Shown: positions 30,356 through 41,613 of the stretch, piece after piece
How the letters are laid out: every line of letters begins with the position of its first letter
How positions within the stretch are numbered: the first letter of the stretch is position 1
Source: Clitoria ternatea
Taxonomy: Eukaryota > Streptophyta > Magnoliopsida > Fabales > Fabaceae
Assembly (NCBI GenBank): GCA_037962975.1
Contig: CM075670.1
Coordinates: 234,130,242 to 234,194,241, forward strand
Direction of reading: 5' to 3'
Length of the DNA: 64,000 nucleotides
Translations under genes and position numbers: made by a program
Notes under the pieces: model-generated
Told to the model about the DNA's origin: nothing
The model's database searches: none
The model's input: the letters and a program-made list of their open reading frames with translations, nothing else

Positions 30356-31931
30356 TGACACGCTGTCGTTGTCGGGTCAAATAAAAAGTTAAATTAATAT
30401 AGTATAAGGTGAACAACCTTAGTCGTCTCTCGAGGACCTTAGTTCAATTAGTTACACTCAATTTAGTTATAATAAAGGGGGGTTTGTGTTGAGCTTGAAG
30501 GGAAAATTAAGTGATTATATGATAGTGCAAAAAGTAAATTTATGAGTAAGAATAATCAAATTTAAAAACAACCAACCCAAGGAATTAATAAATCTTTAGT
30601 TAACTAATCATTGATCACAAATATGATTAAATATAATTAATTTCTCAATCTTGAATCATTTGGAATCCCTAAATGATTATATTCTAGAAAATCTTCTAGA
30701 ATTGAATTAATGAACTAATAAGAATAACCAATCGATATATTCTTATTAATTACTAAAATAACTTTAAAACCATAATTTGATTGAGTTAAGAAACTAAATA
30801 GAAATCTCTTATTTAGTAACTTAATCTTTGTTCTCAAATTGATTATTGATTAACCAACCAACATCAGTTTAGATTATAGATTGTTTAATTATGTACCAAT
30901 CGGTTATACACTTAAATAATCTACCATCATAAGTGCTTGAGAAACAAAGAAAAGTAATTATCTTCAATCAAAATATTAAGAGCAAGAACTCAAAGTTAAC
31001 ATAAAGAAAAATTAAATTCCTTGAGTTGATTTTAAAAGATTAAGCTTCCATGATAATTTTTAACAATGAAAGCTAATATTAAATTTACTGAAACTTTGAT
31101 TATAAAAGTAAATAACAAATAATAAAATTAACTTACTTGATATTGAGGAAGGGAAATGAAAACCATAACTTGAAGGATGGAATATAGAACAAGGAGATAA
31201 AGCAAGAGAAAGAACTAAAACTTAAGAAGCTAAAGCAAAGATATAGAATTGTAATGAAAACTAAAGCATGTATTTTTTATGTATTTCTTGTGTATCTCCC
31301 ATACATTTGATGATGCTATACATTCATTTTCTGATTATTAATGCATTTTTTCAACATTGGTGGGCTTGAAATTACAATAATTCAAAAGAAGATAATGGTA
31401 GGTGTTGAAATTCATTCTCCTCTTTATCTTCTCCACCTTGCGAGTCCAATATGACCTTCTAGATGGCCGAATTTTGAAAAACCTTCAACAGGAAAGTTGT
31501 AGATCTCTGTCTTATTGAGAATTTGGCGCAAGAATCAGGTCATTTGGACATCTAGAGCTCCAGATATCGGTATTTTGGTGAACTATGTCAATGCTGGTGG
31601 GACACATGGGGGCTGATTGATTCAAGCTCCATTTTTTTATTTTTTCCAGATGCAAAATAACCAAATTTGATCATCATGATGTATCCCTCTGTCTTAGCTT
31701 TCCATGGGCTCCAGGATTAGCCCATTTGGATCACAAAAGCCTAAGTTATGGCCAAAATAAGGCAAGATACTCAAGATACATACAAAAAACGAAAATTGAA
31801 ACATATATACACAATACTTCAATTTAACTAAACAACATAAAACTTAATTAAAATACTATTATTAAACATAGTAATTATATAATAAACCCCAAGTGTAAAA
31901 CTATAATAAGTGTATTAAAATTGATTTATCA
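30356..31931 (-). repeat. Element D 3' LTR
   Basis: 1576 bp, TGACACGCTGTCGTTGTCGG to ATTGATTTATCA. Near-identical to 41934-43537 but lacks about 28 bp (around 31300-31309), including the TATA box present in the 5' LTR at 42896-42905. Confidence 0.93.
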
Positions 31932-31952
31932 AATTCCCCCACACTTAAGCTT
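31932..31952 (-). other. Polypurine tract of element D
   Basis: On the minus strand AAGTGTGGGGGAATT abuts the 3' LTR start TGATAAATC, a typical Athila polypurine tract. Confidence 0.8.
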
Positions 31953-34230
31953 TTGCACTCCAGGGCAAAACCAAACCAAAAACTAAAATGAGAAACAACA
32001 GAAAAAAGTTTGTTTTTTTTTTTCAAATTGATTTTTTTTGAAGTCTAAAATAATAATTAATACACATCATCCCTTATATCAAGAGGTCATGATAAGTGTG
32101 AATAAGAAGCATTACATACTAGTTTCACAAATTGAGTGATCAAATCAAAGAGTGGATGAAAATGTGATAGATGTTCTCTTTATGCTCTCTATATCTCAAT
32201 TGTTTGGGTTTGTGTATACTCTCAGAAATCACCCAAATAAATTAGCACTACCATAGGCTTGACAAATTTCTAATTTCCATATTTGAACACATATGCTTGC
32301 AGAGATCAAAAGGACTTTATTAAGGTTGTAATGGGGCCAAGGTGATATAGGGTGGATAAAATGAAATAGTATGGCGAAACTTAGGGTTGAAAAAGAGCAA
32401 TGGAGTAAGTGATTTAGTGATTGTGGAAGTACATTTTGAAACTCAATACTTAGCAAAATGAAACATGATGGAGGATAAAACATGAGAATAAATCCTCCTG
32501 ATTATTTTCATACATATATTCACCACTTCTTCTTTTTCTCTTTTTCTTTATTATTTTTTTTTTTACTTTCTTTTTGAACAATAAAACAACAACATATATA
32601 TCTTGGGTACATTTCCACAATCATCAAGAATCTTTATTCATAGTAATTCCAAAACTCCTAATCAATTCCTAAGCAAAGGTGATCATTTTTTTTTGGGGCT
32701 ATTGGCAAATTATGTGGCTGAATCAAGAAATGGATATAGGCTCAACGTGGGTAACAATGGAAAGTATGTAAGGTAAGGCATATGGCTAGTGGCTAGTTAA
32801 AACAAAAATGGCCTTAATCACATCAAAGCATGCACATGGAACATAATACATCAAAAAGAAACAAGTCAAGTTCTAGAGTACTAATAAATAAGGGTTAATC
32901 AAGAAAAAGGAAAGATGGCATAATATGATCCATCCAATTAAGCTCAAAATCTCACCGAGGGTGGTCAATCTATCACAATTCATATACAATTTGATCTTCA
33001 CAAACAACTTATTAAATTAATATGCAAGGAAATTATTCATAACATGTCATGAAATATTGGACAAGGGTGATGCAATTACTCATTACTTAGACAAATTTAA
33101 AAAAAACAAATTTAGTGAAAAGCATGTAGAATTTAAAATAAAAAAAACTGGAAATGATGATTTTTTTTGTGAACAAGAAACAAAAAAGGAAAAGAAAATC
33201 ATAACCAAATATTGGTGTCAAGATCCGGTTCCTTATGCTTCTTGCTCTGTACTTTTTTTTTAAGGGCGCTTAGTAACGAAGATACCTACAAAAAATTAGT
33301 CAGTTCAATTGCATGTGAAATGATTAGTATAACTGAACAATTTGATTGTGTCATACAACCCAGTTTCATAGGCCTTGTGTTAGAACCCATAAGAAAAATA
33401 TCATCAACACAACCATGAGTAGCATCAAGAGCAATAACATACATCTTAATTCATTCGTATGCCTATAGAAAGACTCTGCTATATCATCCATTAAGAGAAA
33501 ATAAAGAACCTGATGATTGACTAGTGGTGAGGTGTGGCTCCGATCTGAAAGAAAAGGATGAAGGCAAAGTGTGGCGGCTGGAGAATGATGAAGATGATGT
33601 TTATGGTTGCAGAATGGTTGATGTCGAATGGGAATGATTCTAGGGAAGGTAAAGGCAAAGGTGCGGCACTAAAGTAAATATAGTGGCTATGTGTGTGTGT
33701 GTGTTTTTATTTTTTTATTTTTATTTTTTATTTTTTTATTTTTTATTTTTTATGAAAAATGGTTTTGATAAGGAAGGTGAAACGATTGTGGTTATCCGAG
33801 TGAGATTTGTTATGAGGATGCGTCTCAAGAGTTTGGACTCTTTACTCAGCCCATCCCAACAAAAGTACTCATGAAAGAAAAAAAAAGAAAAAAAAATATT
33901 TTTTTTATTTTAAAAAAAAAATTAAACAAAAGTGATACTAACACTATATAGTGAAGGATACGTCTCAAGACTTTGGTTCTCAAAGATGCATCTTTATGAC
34001 TTTAGATACAACTTTCCCAAATTAATCTTTACTCTGTTTATCCCTCACAAAAAAAATAATAAAATATATATATATAACTCAGACCATATATATAACTCAG
34101 ACCCCCCCACACTTATTCAAGACATTGTCCTCAGTGTCTTATATGATTTCCACAGTCTATTTTTTTTTCTTTTTCTTTTTCTTTTTTTTAATGATTTTTT
34201 TTTAAAATATAGATAAAGGTGAGAAAGAAG
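31953..34230 (-). other. Element D 3' noncoding region
   Basis: No gene supported. Homopolymer-rich (poly-T near 32550, 33710 and 34160). Parts at 32160-32350 align by eye with element B 12280-12420 ('tttgtgtat-ctctcaaatca', 'accataggcttg', 'aaggttgtaa'). At 34101-34137 a second PPT-like block (ccccccacactt, then cattgtcctca) occurs. 33804-33856 is a rearranged partial copy of 35297-35356, the 3' part of the cysteine-rich ORF. A minus-strand open stretch near 33330-33440 (with VDDIFLMGSN) could not be assigned. Confidence 0.6.
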
Positions 34231-34860
34231 TTATAACCGAAGGGTGGTGTCTGGTTCTGGATTCTTTCGCTTGTGTGTGTGATCCTTATCTTGCTTCAAG
34301 AGGGGTTGAGGTTGGGGTAAAAAGCTCTGCAAAATATCAATCAATTCATCTGCATCTGATGAAGCATGAATGAATGATCGATCATCTTGAGTTATAAGGC
34401 CCTGTTCCACAGCTTTATCTAAAAACATTAACAAACTGTCATAAAAACCATTAATATTTAATAATCCTAATGGCTTTTTATGAAAGTTCATGCTACACCA
34501 TGATAAAATGCAAAATATTTCCTCAAAAGTACCAAAACCTCCAGGAAGTGCGATAAAGGCTTCAGCACCTATAACCATACGAGCCATTCGTTGATAGAGG
34601 CTTGTAACTTTTACCTCAGTTCCTACAGCAATATCTGGTGTAATACCAACATGATGTAGGATGATACTAGAAATGTTGCTTCCTTCAACTAGTGCAGATA
34701 GTGCCATGGAGCCTCTCAAACCCTGTACTCCTCCTCTATACAAGACCTTTATTTCTTTCGCAGCCAATAGTTTTCCCAACTTAGTAGTTGCTATTAGGTA
34801 CTCCTTACAATTACCATTGTTGGATCCACCAAGCACACAAATGGATTTGATTTTTTTCAT
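34231..34860 (-). CDS. LOG: LOG-type cytokinin riboside 5'-monophosphate phosphoribohydrolase, inside Athila element D
   Basis: 209 codons, uninterrupted. LOG enzymes release active cytokinin bases from their ribotides in the cytosol or nucleus. Visible: KSICVLGGSNNG at 5-16 (nucleotide-binding N-terminus), YRGGVQGLRG at 41-50 (usually Y-G-G-G), QRMARM at 90-95 with the conserved Arg91, and the signature PGGFGTFEE at 106-114 with the conserved Glu. KPLGLLNINGFYDSLL at 129-144 is also typical. Length fits plant LOGs (about 210-215 aa). The C-terminal tail from 181 is basic and atypical. Plant LOG genes have several introns and this one has none, so it looks mRNA-derived. It occupies the env position of the element. 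Sequence is diverged from canonical LOGs; activity is untested. Confidence 0.88.
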   Translation of the reverse strand: MKKIKSICVLGGSNNGNCKEYLIATTKLGKLLAAKEIKVLYRGGVQGLRGSMALSALVEGSNISSIILHHVGITPDIAVGTEVKVTSLYQRMARMVIGAEAFIALPGGFGTFEEIFCILSWCSMNFHKKPLGLLNINGFYDSLLMFLDKAVEQGLITQDDRSFIHASSDADELIDILQSFLPQPQPLLKQDKDHTHKRKNPEPDTTLRL

Positions 34861-34895
34861 CTTTTTTTTGTGTTTTCCATATAGAGTTATGCGCC

Positions 34896-34904
34896 CTTAT
34901 ATAG
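34896..34904 (-). promoter_or_regulatory. TATA-like box just upstream of the LOG ORF
   Basis: CTATATAAG on the minus strand, about 40 bp before the ATG at 34860. A start about 30 bp downstream would leave a very short leader. It could allow LOG to be transcribed independently of the LTR; the AT-rich context makes a chance match possible. Confidence 0.4.
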
Positions 34905-35171
34905 ATAAAAACTGAGATGAAATAATTGATGAAAGATAAAAAGTTTACATAATTATTATTATATAAAAATAAATGACGGTAATAAAGAAATTTGAAAAGA
35001 CATGATTGAAGAAAATAAAAATAGGTAATTTTAAAAGTCAAAGTGAATTCAGAAAAGTAAAACATTGAAAACAACAGTAAATATGTACAGTAGTTGTGAT
35101 TATGGCTCACATCTTCCTCTGGTTTTACGTCCAATAACGGCTTAAACGCCTTCTATGAGTCGAGGTTTTTG

Positions 35172-35702
35172 CTACCCATCCAGTTTTTTTATAAACTGGC
35201 AAACAGGGTCGTTTAACGCCAGATTCCCAAGGCTATAGTTTTCTTTTTGTTGAATGAATAGATCATATAATTTCAGAAGGACTCCTTGAACCATTCCACA
35301 TGGATGCGTCTCAAGAGTTTGGATTAAGTTATCCAAGTTCTCTTTACTCAGTCCATCCTTTATAAATTTAATTTTGTCCTCCCGATTTATAGATACCATT
35401 CCAGGGTTCCTACAACGTGTATCACAATTCCATCTTGCACACTTATGGCAAACTCCCATCCTTTTAGCTCTTCGTTTTTTTGAATAAGAACTACGTCCCA
35501 TACCTGGCAAATGTTTTATATAGGACTTATGTAATTCACCAGAGAGACGTACCTTTGCTTCAATAAGCCAACGAACATCCTCTGGAATGCTAAAATATGT
35601 GAGTAGTTTTAACCTTTGAACTCAAGCTTTGTAAATTTTTACAATTACATCGCGCGGAAGTGTAGGGAATCTTTCCTTAAGTTTTGCAAGGGTTTGTTCC
35701 AT
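35172..35702 (-). pseudogene. Small basic cysteine-rich protein (plant-virus nucleic-acid-binding-protein-like), one TGA
   Basis: The frame from ATG 35702 to the stop at 35172 spans 177 codons with a single in-frame TGA at 35624-35622; a 112-codon ORF from 35510 remains. The middle has a basic run (SKKRRAKRMG) directly followed by a Cys cluster (CHKCARWNCDTRC), then a PGM-V-S-N-like segment and IKFIKDGL. This order of basic run, paired Cys, later Cys, Pro-Gly and hydrophobic tail recalls the cysteine-rich nucleic-acid-binding proteins of carlaviruses and relatives, as does an LPRDV segment upstream. It lies between integrase and LOG in element D. An unrelated host or env-like origin is possible. 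Whether a functional copy exists elsewhere is unknown. Confidence 0.5.
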
Positions 35703-36007
35703 TGTCAGATTATTTTGATGTTGTGGCTGTTTAGAAAAGAGAGAATAGAAAACGAGGTTATAGAGAATAGTAGAGATGAAGAAGGTGAAAAGGTGATAGG
35801 TTACCTTCTATCAAGCGCTTGTTTAACGTCACGAGCCTGACGATGACCTTTTAACTACTGCAAGAAAATGTTAATAATGCCAAAACAATAATAGTAATAA
35901 TGATTAAGACAAGTGTTAGCACCGAAAAAAATGATGATGTAATTAATTTTATTTTTTTATTTTTTACTTTTTTTTATTTTTTTTATAAATATTGTTATTA
36001 GGAAAAA
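35703..36007 (-). other. Spacer between integrase and cysteine-rich ORF, with a possible 3' splice site
   Basis: On the minus strand a T/A-rich stretch ends in TTTTCTTGCAG (CAG at 35860-35858), a good plant 3' splice-site match, followed by a short open stretch and then the ATG at 35702. Downstream genes of Athila-type elements are thought to be expressed by splicing; no donor was identified with confidence. Confidence 0.4.
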
Positions 36008-37942
36008 TTAGTCAAAATATTTGGCATCACACAAATACACCTCCATATCTATGTGCTCTTGGAACCCTTGAAAGAAAGGTTTAAGTCGGTGCCCATTTAC
36101 CTTGAAAACCTTGTTTGTCGCTTTATCTGAAATTTCAATCACACCATAAGGAAAGATATTAGTTATTTCAAATGGGCCAACCCATTTAAAGCGAAGCTTA
36201 CCAGATATGAGCTTTAGACGTGAATTGTACAACAAAACTTTTTGTCCAATGAAAAAGTTTTTTCTCAAGATCTGTTTGTCATGAAAGGATTTGGCTTTTT
36301 CTTTATAGGTTTTAGAACTTTCATAAGCTTCCAAACGAATTTCTTCCAGTTCCTGTAGTTAGAGTTTCCTTTCTTTACCGGCCTCATTTAAGTCTAGGTT
36401 ACATTGTTTTACTGCCCAATAAGCTTTGTGCTTAATTTCTACAGGTAAGTGACATGATTTTCCAAAAACAATCCTATAGGGGGACATTCCAATAGGTGTT
36501 TTATAAGCTGTTCTATAAGCCCAAAGAGCATCTTCTAACCTTTTGCTCCAATTTTTCCTATTTGGTTGTACTATTTTTTGAAGGATCATTTTTAATTCTC
36601 GATTAGACACTTCAGCCTGTCCATTTATTTGGGGGTGATAAGGTGTTGAAATCTTATGCATAACTCCATATTTTTTAAGAAGGGACTCCATTTTACGGTT
36701 GCAAAAATGTGATCCTTGATCACTAATGATGGCTTTAGGAACACCAAACCTACAAAATATGTGTGATTTAACAAAATCTGCAACAACTTTAGAATCATCG
36801 GTTCGAGTAGCTTTAGCTTCAACCCATTTAGACACATAATCAACCGCAAGTAGTACATAAACAAAACCAAAAGATACAGGAAAAAGTCCCATGAAATCTA
36901 TGCCCCAAACATCAAAAATTTCACAAAATAACATGGGTTGTTGAGGCATCTCATTTCTACGAGATATGTTTCCCATTCTTTGACATCGTTCGCAAGATTT
37001 ACAAAATGTATATGCATCACGAAAAATTGTTGGCCAATACAAACCAGATTCTAATACTTTCCTTGTTGTACGTTGAGGTCCAAAATGTCCTCCACATGCA
37101 TATGTATGACAAAATGTAAGAATGGAATGAATTTTATTTTCAGGTACACACCTTCTAATGATTTGATCACTACAAAGTTTCCATAAGTAAGGATCATCCC
37201 AAACATAGTATTTAGAATCACTTTTTAGTTTTATTATTTGTTGTTTAGATGCATGTATAGGAGTAACAGAAGCAACTAAGTAGTTTACCAAATCAGCAAA
37301 CCATGGAGTGGAATCATGTATTCCCATAAGTTGTTCATCAGGAAAATCATCTTTAATGGAAATTGGGTCAAGTTCTTTTTCAATTCTGCTTAAGTGATCA
37401 GCCACCAAATTTTCTGCTCCAATTTTATCCCTAATTTCAATGTCAAATTCTTGGAGCAACAACATCCACCTGATCAATCTTGGTTTTGCATCTGGTTTCT
37501 TTAAAAGGAACTTTAATGCTGCATGATCTGAAAATACAACTACTTTTGAACCGAGCAAATAAGATCTAAATTTATCAAGTGCAAACACAATAGCAAGTAG
37601 TTCTTTTTCTGTGGTAGTATAGTTTATTTGTGCAGTATCCAAAGTTCGTGAGGCATAGTAAATAACATGTTGTACTTTACCTACTCTTTGAGCAAGAACA
37701 GCTCCTAATGCATAATTTGATGCATCGCACATAAGTTCAAATGGAAGTGACCAATCTGGTGCCTGAATGATAGGAGTGGTAGTTAAAGCTTTCTTTAAGC
37801 AATCAAAAGCCTCCTTACATTTGTCATTAAAGTCAAATGTTATATTTTTTTGTAGTAAGTTAGACAATGGAAGGGCTATCTTACTAAAGTTTTTTATAAA
37901 CCTTCTATAGAAACCTACATGACCAAGAAAAGAACGAATATC
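36008..37942 (-). pseudogene. Element D RNase H and integrase
   Basis: In one frame: RNase H with FELMCDASNYALGAVLAQR (catalytic Asp), TEKELLAIVFALDKFR (Glu) and VFSDHAALKFLL (Asp); then the integrase zinc domain (His in TYACGGHFG, Cys in CKSCERC); then the core with Asp in WGIDFMG, Asp in IISDQGSHF and Glu in NGQAEVSNRE; then the C-terminal part (GQKVLLYNSRL, FKWVGPFEI) ending at 36008. A TGA at 37942-37940 separates it from RT, in a segment where related elements read 'RSFLGH'. A TAA at 36361-36359 cuts off the integrase C-terminus. Confidence 0.92.
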
Positions 37943-40294
37943 TCACACACAAGAAGGATAAGGTAGTTGAGAAATTACAGTAATTTTTGCAGGATCTACT
38001 TCTATGCCTTTTTTAGATATCACATGGCCTAAAACTATTCCTTCTTCTACCATGAAGTGACATTTCTCATAATTAAGAACAAGGTTAGTTTCAATGCATC
38101 TATGTAATACTTTATCTAGACTATTTAAGCAAGCATCAAATGATGAACCACATACTGTGAAATCATCCATAAATACTTCCATGCAATTTTCAAGAAAATC
38201 AGCAAAGATACTAATCATGCATCGTTGAAAGGTACCAGGGGCATTGCATAAGCCAAAAGGCATCCTCCTATAAGCAAAAGTGCCAAAAGGACATGTAAAT
38301 GTTGTTTTTTCTTGATCTTCTGGTGCAATATAAATTTGGAAGTAACCTGAAAATCCATCTAGAAAGCAGTAATGTGACTTACCTGCCAGTCGTTCCAACA
38401 TTTGATCAATGAAAGGTAAAGGAAAGTGATCCTTTCGAGTTGCTTTGTTAAGTTTCCTGTAATCAATGCATACTCGCCAACTATTTTGGATTGTGGTAGG
38501 AATTAGTTCATCATTTTCATTTTTAACCACTGTGATTCCAGACTTCTTGGGAACCACTTGTACAGGGCTGACCCAAGTGCTATCTGATATAGGGTAAATA
38601 ATGCCAGCTTGTAATAATTTTGTTACCTCTTTTTTAACTACATCAAGGATCTGAGGATTAAGTCTTCTTTGTGGTTGCCTTACTGGTTTAACTTCTTCCT
38701 CTAATAGAATTCTATGCATACACATGGAAGGGCTAATACCTGGGATATCTGCCAAAGTCCAACCAATTGCTTTCTTATGCTTCTTAATAATCTGCAACAA
38801 CCTTGTTTCTTGATCAACATTTAATTTGTTAGAAATAATTACTGGAAGATTCTTATCTTTCTCTAAATATGCATACTTTAAATGTTCAGGAAGAGGTTTT
38901 AACTCTAACATAGGAGGCTGTATTATTGAAGGAATCAACTTGGTTGAATTTGTCTCAGCAACTTGTACTTTAACATAATCAGATGTATTTGTAACTACTT
39001 TAATCAAATTATCACACTCTGATTCTTTTGAAACAACATCTAGAACTATATTTTCTGTTTTAAGAAAGTTTGGATCATTATTATCATTAAGCAAATATTT
39101 CTCAATTTCAGCACACACATTGCATTGATGAGAATCCATGCATGAATCACAAACAAATAAATCATAAAAATCAGACAATACAGGAAAATTAACATCATCA
39201 AACAACGTAATAATATTATCCTCAACTAAATCAGTTATTAAGTCAATTTGAAAAACATAATGATCCTCAGTAGGATGCTTCATAGCATCTAAAATGTTGA
39301 ATCTAACCACACTATCTCCAAATTCCATAGAAAGTGTTCCTGCATGTACATCTATCTTTGTTCTAGCTGTTTTTAAGAATGGTCTACCTAAAATTATTGG
39401 AGCTTTATTGGTGGAATTCTCACTTTCCATATCTAGAACATAAAAATCTGCAGGAAAAATTAAATCATTAACTTTAACAAGGACATCTTCAATAATTCCT
39501 ACAGGATGTGCAGAGCTTCGATTTGCTAATTGTATAACCACACCTGTAGTTTGTAAAGGTCCAAGGGAAAGTGAAGTAAATACAGTCATAGGCATAACAT
39601 TAATAGATGCACCTAAGTCTAGCATGGCATTTTCAAATTTGTTATTGCCTATTATGCATGGAATGGTAAACGTCCCAGGGTCTTTACATTTTTCTGGTAT
39701 ATGTGACAAAGGTTTTTCAATTAATGCAGACACATTTCTACTTATATTAATCCTTTCATTGCCTTTTAGTCTTCTTTTATTAGTGTATAGTTCTTTAAGG
39801 AATTTGGCATATCTTGGGATTTGCTTGATGGCTTCTAATAAAGGTATATTTACCTCTACTTTTTTAAATGTTTCCAAGATCTCCTCATCCATTTTCTTAT
39901 TTTGTATAGATTTTTGTCTTTGTGGAAATGGAAGAGGGATATGTTGCTTATCAGGACCAGCTGCAGAAGGAGGATTTGTAAGAGATATATCATTACTATT
40001 ATTACTTGAACTATCTAAAACTTCTTCTACATGTTTTTTTGTGATAATAGTATTTTCAGTTTGTTGTTGTTTTTTTGGTCCATGGATAGCTTTACCAGAT
40101 CTTAAAGTAATTACACTTACATTTTTAGGATTGATAATTGTCTGAGTGGGTAACTTATCTGAACCTTGAGACTGCAAATGGTTTAAAGATGTAGCCAATT
40201 GACCAATCTGATTTTCAAGAGTCTGAATTGTAGCCTCAGTTCTTTTTTGGAAGTTTAGATTATCTACTAACATTTGCTTCATCAATTCCTCCAA
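37943..40294 (-). pseudogene. Element D protease and reverse transcriptase (gag-pol middle)
   Basis: 783 open codons. Contains the Athila marker VITLRSGKAI (about residues 61-70), the aspartic protease with LDLGASINVMP (about 228-238) and IILGRPFL, and then RT: WRVCIDYRKLNKATRKDHFP, FLDGFSGYFQI, RRMPFGLCNAPGTFQ and the catalytic box FMDDF (Phe-Met-Asp-Asp, the Athila variant of YVDD). The start at 40294 is only the first Met after a stop at 40408-40406; the true protein is a gag-pol fusion starting at 41613. It ends at the TGA at 37942. Confidence 0.92.
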
Positions 40295-41456
40295 ATTTGA
40301 TTTCTTAGTGGAAGGTGCAGCTATTTGTGTAGCTTGTTGTTGTACATGAGGAGGTTGATATGGTCTGCTTGGTCCAGTATTTGCCTGAAAAGGTGTATGA
40401 GGTTGTTATGAGGAATTACCCCATCTTAAATTAGGGTGATTCCTCCAACCAGGATTATATCTATTAGAAGAAAGATCATAATTATTTTGTTGTTGTGGCG
40501 GTCTGTTATTGTATAAGTTGGCAGCACATACTTGAGGATTTTCATCAGGAATTTTAGCTTCTGCAGTGAAGGACAACAATCGGTATAATGATCTGATGAA
40601 GTACAGATAGAACATACCTTAGCAGGGGTTGCAGGTTGTTGTTTTTGAGACACAATAATATTCTTCATAAGTGTTGCTAGTTCAGCAAATTTACTTTCCT
40701 ATTTTTTATCTCCATCATTAGTAGTTTCAATTTCATTAACTCCTCTAATTACTACAGAATTATTTCTGGTGGCATGTTGTTGAGCATTAGCAGCCATATT
40801 CTCAATTAAAGTTTTTGCTGCATTTATAGTTTTATTTTACAAAGCACCACCACTAGCTGCATCAACTAAAGTTCTATCCATTGGATTAAGACCTTCATAG
40901 AAATATTGTATGAGAAGTTGGTCTATAATTTGGTGGTGGGGACAACTAGCACACAATCTTTTAAATCTTTCCCAGTATTCATAAAGATTTTCCCGGTCAT
41001 GTTGCCGGATACCACATATTTCTTTTCTAATTGAGGAAGTTCTTGAAGCGGGGAAAAATTTTTCAAGAAACATTTTCTTTAGGTCATCCCAACTTGTAAT
41101 AGAGCCTGGAGGAAGGTAAAATAACCAATCCTCAGCGATATCTGCTAGGGAGAAAGGAAAAGCTTTAAGTTTTACATGTTCTTCTGAAACCCCTTCAGGT
41201 TTCATGGTAGAGCAAAGGATATGAAATGCTTTTAAGTGTTTATGAGGATCTTCACCTGCACGACCATGAAACTTTGGTAACAAATGAACTAAACCAGTTT
41301 TAAGCACAAAAGGAACATCTTCCTCAGGATATAAGATGCATGATGTTTGATTAGTGACATCTGGTGTAGCTAGTTCTTTTAATGTCTTTTCAGCCATGTT
41401 ATGCAAATACTCAGAAGTTGAAGGTTTAGTTTCACTATTTATGCTATTAGCTAGAA

Positions 41457-41511
<55 letters not shown>

Positions 41512-41613
41512 GTCTAATAGTTTCTTAGATGATCTAACTAATTGATGAAATGTTCTATCTATTTCAGGATCAAAAGAATATAGTGGCTCGGGATTAGATC
41601 TAGTCATGCACAA
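40295..41613 (-). pseudogene. Element D gag
   Basis: From ATG 41613: a poly-Asn tract (about 18 codons), then the Retrotrans_gag capsid region (LPKFHGRAGEDPHKHLKAF, SITSWDDLKKMFLEKFFP, LYEYWERFKRL, FYEGL) up to a TAA at 40839-40837. The frame continues with another stop (TAG 40701-40699) to a zinc knuckle CSICTSSDHYTDC (C-x2-C-x4-H-x4-C). A one-base frameshift follows near 40560-40610, and a last stop (TAA 40408-40406). Gag forms the particle that packages element RNA; this copy cannot be made whole without suppression of these breaks. Confidence 0.88.
41458..41511. repeat. (ATT)18 microsatellite encoding poly-Asn in gag
   Basis: Eighteen ATT units on the plus strand, read as AAT (Asn) codons in the minus-strand gag, so length changes by whole units would keep the frame. 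The plus-strand ORF across it (41354-41545) is an artefact. Confidence 0.95.

Noticed and set aside
33057..33418. Two 68-aa plus-strand ORFs in element D's 3' region
   Set aside because: Low complexity, opposite to element orientation, no family resemblance.
34231..34860. LOG as an ordinary host gene
   Set aside because: It lies inside the TSD-bounded Athila element D, is intronless, and is in element orientation between integrase and PPT.
39624..40145. 173-aa plus-strand ORF
   Set aside because: Exact antisense of the element D gag-protease coding region; no known domain.
41354..41545. 63-aa plus-strand ORF with poly-Leu
   Set aside because: Antisense of the (ATT)n poly-Asn tract in gag.
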